From positions 1-64,000 of the forward strand of contig JAILIC010000087.1 in assembly GCA_024695475.1 (NCBI GenBank): 64,000 nucleotides of DNA, in the 5' to 3' direction. Numbering within the stretch: position 1 is the stretch's first letter; each line of letters opens with the position of its first letter. The stretch is from Treponema sp. (lineage in GTDB: Bacteria; Spirochaetota; Spirochaetia; Treponematales; Treponemataceae). The notes below the pieces were generated by a model. The model saw only the letters and a list, made by a program, of their open reading frames with translations, was not told where the DNA came from and ran no database searches. A program made the position numbers and the translations under genes. Shown here piece by piece: positions 1 through 6,698 of the stretch.

Positions 1-416
1 TGTTTTTTTCCTTAACTAAAAGGTCGTCTTAAACGGAGATGTGCTCAAGTCCCCGTTTTATTTGAAAGCGTGAAAAGAAGCGCGAGTAGAATTGCAAGAA
101 GAGTTGTGAATCTAGCTGCAAAATGTGCATGATGTGTAAGGTGTTCTTTCAAATTGAAGTAATGTGTTTTCATGTAAGCCTCTGTTGAATAGTCAGGTAA
201 AGCTCTCAATGCTTTCTTTGTACGTAACCTTTTTTATTTTAACACGGATTTTTGTTTTCGAAAAAGGAATTTTTTTCGGTGTGAATTGGTATGAATCTAA
301 GTTATGCTCAAAAATATTCCGCGATGAAAGAAAAATTTTCCATTTTTTACAACCCACCTTATAATTTAATCGTCTAGATAAGCTAGATAAGAAAAATAAA
401 CGTGGGGGATTTTATT
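1..416. other. left-edge region without a supported gene
   Basis: No coding region is supported here. A 66-codon frame at 164-364 begins with GTG, has no ribosome binding site and reads as low-complexity F/I/L-rich sequence, so I leave it out. The stretch holds a weak hairpin near the left end and the leader of the first small peptide gene, whose only ribosome-binding-like sequence is GGGGG at 404-408. Confidence 0.5.
31..64 (+). terminator. weak terminator-like hairpin
   Basis: AAACGG at 31-36 pairs with CCGTTT at 53-58, followed by TTATTT. It could end a gene that lies off the left edge. The stem is only six pairs, so confidence is low. Confidence 0.3.
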
Positions 417-601
417 ATGGAACTTACAGGAAAATTAAAAAAGACGTAGCAAAATGCAAATCACGCGAAGAAGCAAAAAGCAAAATTGAAGAAGCCGGCA
501 TTGTATTGAGCGACGATGAACTTGATTCAGTTGCCGGCGGCGCGTACCGCTGCAATGCACTAGTACATCCCGATTCAAAAAGTCGCCGCCGCAAGTTCTA
601 A
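417..601 (+). pseudogene. leader-peptide copy 1, frameshifted at an A-rich slippery site
   Basis: Read straight through, this gives a nine-codon start, then T and a TAG at 447-449. Shifting back one base at 437-443 restores the whole frame to the TAA at 599-601, giving a 61-residue peptide that aligns end to end with copy 2: leader with DELDSVAGG, then a 19-residue tail ending SRRRKF. The shift point is exactly the heptamer A AAA AAG in the zero frame. It may be a real one-base deletion, a base-calling error in a run of six A, or a programmed or transcriptional slippage site; the sequence alone cannot decide. The tail contains one cysteine. No modification enzyme lies next to it. Confidence 0.65.
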
Positions 602-612
602 GGAGGAACATT

Positions 613-801
613 ATGGAATTGACAGGAAAACTTAAAGAAGACGTAGCAAAGTGCGAAACTCGAGATGATGCTAAAAATAAAATAGAAGAAGCCGGTATTG
701 TATTGAACGACGAAGAGCTTGATTCTGTTGCGGGCGGATATTGGGTGCGAAAGCCTAAGCCTAATCCATCTGACATCGAAACGCGTCGCCGCTTGTTCTA
801 A
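613..801 (+). CDS. small double-glycine (Nif11-like) leader peptide, intact copy
   Basis: A 62-residue peptide with AGGAGG at 601-606, seven bases before ATG. Residues 1-41 form a charged, helical leader ending EELDSVAGG, the pattern of Nif11-type leaders and other peptides cut after Gly-Gly by C39-type export peptidases. The 21-residue remainder is rich in K, R and P and ends RRRLF, with no Cys, so lanthionine or thioether chemistry is not expected for this core. It is the only unbroken one of three tandem copies. What it does is unknown: a precursor for a modified or secreted peptide is the best guess from the leader. No cognate peptidase, transporter or modifying enzyme is adjacent. Confidence 0.65.
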   Translation: MELTGKLKEDVAKCETRDDAKNKIEEAGIVLNDEELDSVAGGYWVRKPKPNPSDIETRRRLF

Positions 802-812
802 GTAGGAACATT

Positions 813-1004
813 ATGGAATTGACAGGAAAACTTAAAGAAGATGTAGCATAGTGCAAAACTCTCGATGAGGCAAAAAAGAAAATCGAGGAAGCTGGAGCTA
901 TCTTAAATGATGATGAGCTTGATGCTGTAACTGGAGGAACTGATTCGTTTCCAAAGAAGCCAAAGAGCAAACAAGATGGACCACACGGAATTGTTTTCAT
1001 GTAA
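813..1004 (+). pseudogene. leader-peptide copy 3, interrupted by an amber codon
   Basis: It starts with the same dozen codons as copy 2, but codon 13 (849-851) is TAG where copy 2 has AAG (Lys), a single base change. Beyond it the frame stays open to TAA at 1002-1004 and encodes leader-like DDELDAVTGG followed by a diverged 22-residue tail without the RRR motif. The ribosome binding site has also weakened (AGTAGGAA). Together these point to a decaying copy. Confidence 0.7.
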
Positions 1005-1057
1005 AAAATTTCAAAAGGCTGATTTACCGCCAGCATACAGACTATCTTGGTGTTCAT

Positions 1058-1106
1058 AAACCCCGTGTTTCGGTATTTTTTTCCGAAGTGCGGGGTTTTC
1101 TGTTTT
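1058..1106 (+). terminator. terminator after the leader-peptide array
   Basis: AAACCCCG (1058-1065) pairs with CGGGGTTT (1091-1098), and an inner TTTCGG/CCGAA pairing continues the stem. A T-rich tail (TTCTGTTTTTG) follows. Confidence 0.75.
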
Positions 1107-1132
1107 TGAACATTTAAAGAAATAGACATTGA

Positions 1133-1261
1133 TTAATGGAGATTTGGAGTTTTTGGAATATCCATTTTGCTTGAGTTGCCAACAGCACAAAGGTTTTCAA
1201 GAGTTTCCATTTCGAGTGGTACAGATGTGGCTCCATTACGAATAAGGCTTTCCTTGGCCAT
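1133..1261 (-). CDS. small ORF behind the EamA-type gene
   Basis: A 42-residue frame on the minus strand starts at 1261, seven bases after the EamA-type stop, with a good AGGAGG five bases before ATG. The residues read as an ordinary soluble sequence with a single Cys and no membrane segment. It may be a small protein or the 5' remnant of a longer gene cut off by the array to its left; I do not recognise the family. Confidence 0.35.
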   Translation of the reverse strand: MAKESLIRNGATSVPLEMETLENLCAVGNSSKMDIPKTPNLH

Positions 1262-1268
1262 ATTCCTC

Positions 1269-1697
1269 CTATTTCTTATTTATAAAATACAGCCCTACAA
1301 GGCAGATTGCAACTCCCAAAACCTTACTCCAGTTGATTTGTTCATGATAACCGATAAGGCCTACAATAATCAGTACAATGGCAAGAATTGCGTTTGTTGT
1401 AACGGAAAGGGTATTTACTTTCCAGCCTGCCTTGTAAGCAAAAATGAAGCCTACTTCAAGTCCGGTAATCACAATTCCAAGAACGATTGTGGCCCAGTTT
1501 GTGTGGGAAAATTCTTTGAGGATGTTCCCACCTTTTGTAGTAACAAAAAAGGCCAGCGCCGAAAAAAGCGTTGCCACAGCATAAGTGATTGTCATGCTGG
1601 CATAGGTGCTCATCTGCACAGGGATTCCCTTTGCGCAAATCTGATAAAGTGTGTTTGCAAATATAATGATTAAAAGCGGCCAGATGTAATTGAACAT
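1269..1697 (-). CDS. small EamA/DMT-type membrane transporter
   Basis: A 142-residue, four-helix membrane protein. It has the size and layout of half-length drug/metabolite transporters (SMR/EamA-like): an N-terminal IIIFANTLYQICAKG helix with a small-residue turn, a helix around residues 38-55, a third near 68-88 and a C-terminal helix ending GLYFINKK. Such proteins work as dimers in the inner membrane and export small metabolites or cations; the substrate cannot be read from sequence. The opposite-strand 168-codon frame over the same bases is a shadow. It faces the leader-peptide array but the two are convergent, so I infer no link. Confidence 0.75.
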   Translation of the reverse strand: MFNYIWPLLIIIFANTLYQICAKGIPVQMSTYASMTITYAVATLFSALAFFVTTKGGNILKEFSHTNWATIVLGIVITGLEVGFIFAYKAGWKVNTLSVTTNAILAIVLIIVGLIGYHEQINWSKVLGVAICLVGLYFINKK

Positions 1698-1860
1698 GGC
1701 TTAATTATAGTGGAAAAGGGGGAGTATGTCAGTTAATCTCAATTTTTTGTGAGGAAAACGGGTGACTCGTTTGCGCCATGCTGTACTATTTCATTGTAAG
1801 TTCCATTTCCATATAATCCTTTTTGCCTTAAAAGACTTTCTTAAAAGAATGTATTGGGAC

Positions 1861-1970
1861 CAAAAATGTAAACAATTAAGAGCAAAAATGTAAACAGTTA
1901 AGAGCAAAAATGTAAACAATTGAGACTCAATAGGTACACAATTTCGTCTCAATAGGTAAGCAAAATACTT
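1861..1970 (+). repeat. five 22-bp tandem repeats, IS21-type end
   Basis: Three units start with CAAAAATGTAAACA at 1861, 1883 and 1905. Two diverged units start with CTCAATAGGTA at 1926 and 1948. All five keep a strict 22-bp phase. Multiple ~20-bp transposase-binding repeats at the ends are typical of IS21-family elements. No istA or istB gene follows, so this looks like a solo or decayed end. Confidence 0.55.
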
Positions 1971-1998
1971 TCTGGAAAGGCATAAAAGAGTATACCTC

Positions 1999-2109
1999 AT
2001 GGCTTATACAGGCAAAAAAAACGTAAAAGTTATACCAAAGTTGACAAAAAATACTACCTTGGTTGACATACAGTTCCAAAATAAATGGCTATACTTACCC
2101 CCGTCATGA
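1999..2109 (+). pseudogene. 36-codon ORF behind the 22-bp repeats, possible transposase remnant
   Basis: ATG at 1999 lies 30 bp past the repeat set, where the first gene of an IS21-type element would start. The frame is rich in K and T for about 20 codons and stops at 2107-2109. No domain is recognisable. It may be a truncated 5' end of a transposase, or not coding at all. Confidence 0.25.
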
Positions 2110-2169
2110 CAAAACGCAGTACTGCAACACACACTACCGCTAATGCGGACTTTATTAGGAGAATTATGT

Positions 2170-2883
2170 ATGTTACAGATTAAGACAATTAAAAACACAC
2201 TTGTATCAGATGAGTCAAAGAATGGCTATTGTTTTAGAAGCACTTGCTTACAATCGTTAAGCCAAAAACAACTTGCAAAAGAAATGGCTGAATGGAACTC
2301 TTCATTTACCGAGGCTGACTGTGTCGGTATGCTTTCGGTAATGGAAAACATCATGATTAAGTACCTTGCAAAAGGTTACAACGTAGAGCTTCCCTTTGGT
2401 ACCTTGCGTCCAAACGTAACAGGAACATGCAGCAGCATTCAGGATGGCTTTACTCCCGACACAGGCGATCACACGTTAGGATTTATATTTAATGCCAATG
2501 AGAGTACCGTTACCAGTGTCAAAGCAAAGCTTGAGTACAAACAGGTTCCGCCTGATATTACTACAGAAGCACGGATTTACCGCATCGCGTCGTTATTAAA
2601 CGATGCCAGCGAAAGCGATAACCTCCGTGTTAGTGTTGGTAAAATGCTCAGATTGCATGGCCGTAACCTTTCATTTGACATAACAGATTCTGCGCAGGGC
2701 GTTTTCTTAGAAAATGAGACTAGTTATACTCGTATAGATACATACACACGACGCGGTACTAACATCGTTGACGTTGTCATTCCAGCTACTCTTGCTGCTG
2801 GAGCTTATACCGTCAGTATCGTTACAAAACCTGGCAGTACGTATTTTACGGCAAAAATTGACTCTGTAGTAACAGTAGCATAA
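2170..2883 (+). CDS. HU-like DNA-binding protein with DUF4469 Ig-like domain
   Basis: A 237-residue protein. Residues ~1-115 look like the HU/IHF-type fold of this family (SQKQLAKEMAEWNSSFTEAD followed by an LPFGTLRPNV strand pair). Residues ~125-237 match the β-rich Ig-like DUF4469 domain (LRLHGRNLSF, FLEN, PATLAAGAYTVSI). The family is common in Bacteroidetes and treponemes and its role is uncertain, with chromosome binding assumed. I chose ATG 2170 because TAGGAG at 2156-2161 is eight bases before it; an upstream in-frame start at 2143 lacks a site, and the ATG at 2166 is in another frame that stops at once. Confidence 0.75.
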   Translation: MLQIKTIKNTLVSDESKNGYCFRSTCLQSLSQKQLAKEMAEWNSSFTEADCVGMLSVMENIMIKYLAKGYNVELPFGTLRPNVTGTCSSIQDGFTPDTGDHTLGFIFNANESTVTSVKAKLEYKQVPPDITTEARIYRIASLLNDASESDNLRVSVGKMLRLHGRNLSFDITDSAQGVFLENETSYTRIDTYTRRGTNIVDVVIPATLAAGAYTVSIVTKPGSTYFTAKIDSVVTVA

Positions 2884-2893
2884 CAGTATTACT

Positions 2894-2928
2894 CAGTAAC
2901 AAACCACCACAGTGGTGGTTTGTTACTG
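2894..2928 (+). terminator. perfect 17-bp palindrome after the DUF4469 gene
   Basis: Two perfect 17-base arms (2894-2910 and 2912-2928) surround a single A. No T-run follows, so termination is not certain; it could work as a factor-dependent or bidirectional stop, or be a protein-binding palindrome. Confidence 0.55.
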
Positions 2929-2970
2929 ACTATATAGCATTATCAGCGTGCAATCTGTATAATCGAGGGC

Positions 2971-4644
2971 ATGGATAAGCCGCTTATTATTTGCACAACT
3001 GTCCTTGTCGAGACTTCACCGCAGGCCATGCCCCTTGCCAGTGCCTGTATTGTATCGGCAATTAAAAACGATGCTAAAACGGCAGGACACTTTCGTGTTG
3101 TGTTGCACTCTTTTTCAAAAGAAGATGATGCTGTAACTGCAAAAAAAATTGCAGAAGACTTATTGCAAAAGGAACTCCCCGTCTGTATTTGTTTTTCCGT
3201 ATATGTCTGGAACCGCCTGCTGTTGGAACAAGTTGTCGGATACATCAAACAACGTGATGCACATATTTTGTGTATCGCAGGTGGACCAGAGATTACCGCA
3301 CACCCATTTTCGGCAGTGTTCGATTATTGTATCCCTGGTGCAGGAGAAGAAGCTGTTCCTCTATTGATCGCACATGAGCTCTTATCTCAAAGCAAGGAAG
3401 AATCTCTGCCGCCATATATATATGCAAAGAATGAGTCACTACGTCCTATAGTACATGCCCCTGCCTGCAATCCAGAAAAATTAGTTTCGCCTTGGTTAGA
3501 TGGTGATATTGATCCGTCAGTCTATGGAGGAGCGTTATGGGAGCTTGCCCGTGGTTGTCCTTATAAGTGTGCGTATTGTTATGAGTCAAAAGGCGAAAAG
3601 AAGATAGCGTATTTTCCCGAAGAACGTATTGAAAAGGAATTGGAATATTTTGCAAACAAAAAAATTCCACAGGTATTTGTGCTTGACCCTACGTATAATG
3701 CAAATAAAAAACGTGCACTGCATATGTTGCAAATGATAAAGCAAAAAGCTCCTGGCATGTTTTTTTACTTTGAAGGCAGGGCAGAACTTATCGATAGAGA
3801 TTTGGCAAAGGCATTTGCCTCGATTCCTTGTGCTTTGCAGATTGGATTGCAGAGTGCACATGTTGATGTACTTAAAAATGTTCATCGTACTTTAGATAAG
3901 CAGCTGTTTGTAAAAAATATTGGATACTTGAATAAAACGGGGGCAATCTTTGGTTTTGATTTGATTTATGGATTGCCAGGTGACAGTTTATCTGGTTTTA
4001 GAGAGAGTATTGATTTTGCTATCAGCCTCTATCCCAATAATCTGGAGCTGTTTTGTTTGTCAGTACTTCCAGGAACTGCTTTACATGATACGGCACAAAG
4101 TTTTGGCTTAACTTGGATGCAGGAACCGCCTTATTCTGTTTTACATACTCCGACATTTAATGCTGAGCAGATTTCTCGTGCTGAGCAGCTGGCGCATGCA
4201 TGTAATCTCTTTTATAATCAGGGGCGTGCCGTTCCTTGGTTTTTATCGGTGATACGCCCCTTACATATAAAGGCATCAGTGTTTTTTGCAGATTTCTATG
4301 CTTGGCTGGTTAAAAATGGTGAAGATCCAAAAAAACTTGATTTGTGCTGTCTGTCTCACGAAAAGTTGGAGTACTTTCAGCTGAATTTTGTTTGCCAAAA
4401 GTATACGGAAAAGCAACTGAGTACACTGCTTCCAGTGGCTCAGGATCTTATAAGCATGAATGGAGCTTTGAGTCGGACGCAATCTGACGGCAAGGAACAG
4501 CGAGTACAATTACACTATCATCCTGATGATGTGATGTCTCCGTATGCTACGGATATTGCTTTTTTTGCCAAAAATGCTCGTAGACAACGATGTACGGTAC
4601 GTATCTTTATGACAAAAAACGGTGTGGATTGGAAGACCGTATGA
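2971..4644 (+). CDS. radical SAM protein with N-terminal B12-binding-like domain
   Basis: A 557-residue soluble protein. Residues ~1-150 form a Rossmann-like domain of the B12-binding type (IAGGPEITAHPF) but without the DxHxxG cobalamin motif. The radical SAM centre is C196-x3-C200-x2-C203 in ARGCPYKCAYC, with the usual downstream strands (VLDPTYN, QIGLQS, FDLIYGLPGD). Residues ~450-557 are a C-terminal domain of unknown role. The reaction and substrate are unknown; it resembles the B12-binding/radical SAM proteins with DUF4080-like tails. TATAAT at 2958-2963 ends seven bases before ATG and no ribosome binding site is seen, so the mRNA may be leaderless. It is 1.9 kb from the leader peptides, with other genes between, so a role in their modification is not supported. 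Confidence 0.8.
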   Translation: MDKPLIICTTVLVETSPQAMPLASACIVSAIKNDAKTAGHFRVVLHSFSKEDDAVTAKKIAEDLLQKELPVCICFSVYVWNRLLLEQVVGYIKQRDAHILCIAGGPEITAHPFSAVFDYCIPGAGEEAVPLLIAHELLSQSKEESLPPYIYAKNESLRPIVHAPACNPEKLVSPWLDGDIDPSVYGGALWELARGCPYKCAYCYESKGEKKIAYFPEERIEKELEYFANKKIPQVFVLDPTYNANKKRALHMLQMIKQKAPGMFFYFEGRAELIDRDLAKAFASIPCALQIGLQSAHVDVLKNVHRTLDKQLFVKNIGYLNKTGAIFGFDLIYGLPGDSLSGFRESIDFAISLYPNNLELFCLSVLPGTALHDTAQSFGLTWMQEPPYSVLHTPTFNAEQISRAEQLAHACNLFYNQGRAVPWFLSVIRPLHIKASVFFADFYAWLVKNGEDPKKLDLCCLSHEKLEYFQLNFVCQKYTEKQLSTLLPVAQDLISMNGALSRTQSDGKEQRVQLHYHPDDVMSPYATDIAFFAKNARRQRCTVRIFMTKNGVDWKTV

Positions 4645-4660
4645 TGCTATACTGCACAAT

Positions 4661-6586
4661 ATGAATCTTCTTTCTATTAATAATCTTGCAAAAATCGGTA
4701 GGGAAGAACCTCTTTTTACTGATGTTACCTTTGGGTTAAACGAAGGTGATAAGGCTGCTGTTATTGGTCGCAATGGAACAGGTAAGTCAACTTTGCTTAA
4801 TACCATTGCTGGTGTGTTGCAGCCTGATGACGGTACTGTTGTCCTTAATAAAGAAGCCGGTGTTTCTTTTTTGCCTCAAAATCCAGAATATAATTCTGAT
4901 GATACTATCAGAGACCATATCTTTAAAGCACAAAGTCCTAAGCTGCAGACAATCCGTGAATATGAGGAAGTATGTACATTGCTTGGGCAGTCTGCTGCCA
5001 GTGGCGTACAAAAAAGGTATGATGAATTGACTGCCGTAATGGAAAAACAGGATTTATGGAATTATGAGGCACAGGTAAGTTCTATATTGTCTACACTTGG
5101 TATTACGGACATGAGTAGACGTATGGGTACTCTGTCTGGTGGCATGATAAAAAAGGTGGCACTGGCGCAGGTTCTTGTTGAGGATACAAAACTCTTACTG
5201 CTTGATGAGCCTACCAATCATTTAGACATTACGACGATAAGCTGGCTGCAGGAGTATTTGCATGATACAAAGCGCAGTGTACTTATGGTTACACATGATC
5301 GCTACTTTCTTGATAATGTGTGTAACAACATTTATGAAATTGCTCGACATAAGATAAAACTCTATCAGGGTAATTATTCTACCTATCTTGAAAAAAAACA
5401 GATAGAAGCAGAAATAGAGCAGAATACGGATCGACGTATTGAGTCTGTGTTACGTGTTGAGCGAGATTGGTTGCTTCGTGGCCCCTGTGCCAGAGGTACT
5501 AAGGCAAAAGCTCGTATCCAGCATGATATGCAATTGATCAATCGTGAAAAATTTACTGCTGACAAGGGTTTTACCTTTGAGGTAAAAGGAAAGCGGCTTG
5601 GTGGTAAGATTTTGGAACTGCATGGTATCAGTAAGTCTTACCCAAAAGGCTATGCGGGTGCTGATAGTGGGGACACGGTTCCTGTATTAAAAGATTTTTC
5701 GTATACATTTAGTAAAGGACAAAAAATAGGTATTTTTGGTGATAATGGTACCGGTAAGTCGACCTTGCTTAATATTGTTACGGGAGTGCTTCAACCAGAT
5801 AGTGGCTCTGTAGTGGTTGGTGTTAATACTTCCTTTGCATACTATAATCAAAATCCAACGTTTAAAGATACGAGCGTATCTGTTCTTGAATATGTAAAAG
5901 AAACTGCAGAGATAATTACCATGAACGATGGTCGTACTCTTAGTCCTGCACAGTTTTTGGATGAGTTTGGTTTTAATGGTAAAATTCAACATTCACCGGT
6001 TAGTACGTTAAGTGGTGGTGAACGTAAACGCTTGTTTCTTATTCGTCTGCTTATGACTAATCCAAACTTTTTGATACTTGATGAGCCGACAAATGACTTT
6101 GATATTTTTACGATGAATATTTTGGAGCAGTTTTTAGAAGGTTTTCAGGGGTGTCTGTTGATTGTGAGCCATGATCGTTACTTTATGGATAAAGTTGCGG
6201 ATACCTTATTTATTTTGGAAGATGATGGTAGTGTTTCTGGCTTTGTCGGTAAGTGTTCGGAGTATATTGAATATCGTAAAGAAAAACTGGCGCAACAGGA
6301 ACTTGCAAAACGTGCCGCTGCCGAAAAAGAACGTCAGCAGCAAGAAAAAGCAACTGGTAGCCAGCCTAAAGAATCTGGTGCCCGCAAACTGTCATTTAAA
6401 GAACAAAAAGAGTTTGAGCAACTTGAAAAAGATATTGAACAGCTTGAGTCACGTAAAGCTGAGCTTGAAACTTTGATGAGTAGTGCAGAGGCAGATTACA
6501 GTACCATAAGTGCTCTGAATGAAGAGTATCAAAATATTACGGCATCATTGGAACAAAAATATACACGCTGGGAAGAACTTGCCTGA
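4661..6586 (+). CDS. ABC-F family ATPase (Uup/EttA-like)
   Basis: A 641-residue soluble protein with two ABC ATPase domains and no membrane segments, the ABC-F pattern of ribosome-associated translation factors. Domain 1 has Walker A GRNGTGKST at residues 36-44, LSGG at ~158 and LLLLDEPTNHLD. Domain 2 has GDNGTGKST at ~360, LSGGERKR at ~450 and LILDEPTNDFD. A linker lies between, and residues ~540-641 form a charged coiled coil as in Uup. It may act on the ribosome or on DNA as Uup does. I chose ATG 4661 over an in-frame GTG at 4622, which would overlap the previous gene; TATACT at 4648-4653 ends seven bases before the ATG and there is no ribosome binding site. Confidence 0.9.
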   Translation: MNLLSINNLAKIGREEPLFTDVTFGLNEGDKAAVIGRNGTGKSTLLNTIAGVLQPDDGTVVLNKEAGVSFLPQNPEYNSDDTIRDHIFKAQSPKLQTIREYEEVCTLLGQSAASGVQKRYDELTAVMEKQDLWNYEAQVSSILSTLGITDMSRRMGTLSGGMIKKVALAQVLVEDTKLLLLDEPTNHLDITTISWLQEYLHDTKRSVLMVTHDRYFLDNVCNNIYEIARHKIKLYQGNYSTYLEKKQIEAEIEQNTDRRIESVLRVERDWLLRGPCARGTKAKARIQHDMQLINREKFTADKGFTFEVKGKRLGGKILELHGISKSYPKGYAGADSGDTVPVLKDFSYTFSKGQKIGIFGDNGTGKSTLLNIVTGVLQPDSGSVVVGVNTSFAYYNQNPTFKDTSVSVLEYVKETAEIITMNDGRTLSPAQFLDEFGFNGKIQHSPVSTLSGGERKRLFLIRLLMTNPNFLILDEPTNDFDIFTMNILEQFLEGFQGCLLIVSHDRYFMDKVADTLFILEDDGSVSGFVGKCSEYIEYRKEKLAQQELAKRAAAEKERQQQEKATGSQPKESGARKLSFKEQKEFEQLEKDIEQLESRKAELETLMSSAEADYSTISALNEEYQNITASLEQKYTRWEELA

Positions 6587-6698
6587 TAATGTGTAAACTG
6601 AAAAAAACGTTGTGAAAAAGTTGAAAATAATGAAAAATTATCTTTTTTTTTGTACTTTTCCGCTGTCTTTTTTAATTACTACTCTATATAATAAGTGT

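Larger units (their letters stand above)
417..1004 (+). repeat. three tandem copies of a leader-peptide gene unit
   Basis: Start codons at 417, 613 and 813 give a repeat period of 196 and 200 bp. The block from the TTCTAAG end of one copy through AGGAACATT and the first 12 codons of the next is almost identical between copies 2 and 3. The first 40 or so residues (leader part) are conserved, while the part after the double glycine differs. This is the pattern of duplicated precursor peptides with one shared leader and variable cores. Confidence 0.8.

Noticed and set aside
164-364. 66-codon frame at the left end
   Set aside because: GTG start without ribosome binding site, F/I/L-rich low-complexity product, no recognisable domain.
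1167-1673. 168-codon plus-strand frame
   Set aside because: Lies antisense to the clear four-helix EamA-type protein; Cys/Lys-rich product typical of a shadow frame.
1861-1970. possible CRISPR array
   Set aside because: Repeats are contiguous with no spacers and fall in two diverged subtypes; better explained as transposase-binding repeats.
2971-4644. radical SAM protein as modifying enzyme of the leader peptides
   Set aside because: Separated by 1.9 kb and other genes, no peptide-binding RRE or SPASM-type Cys cluster seen.
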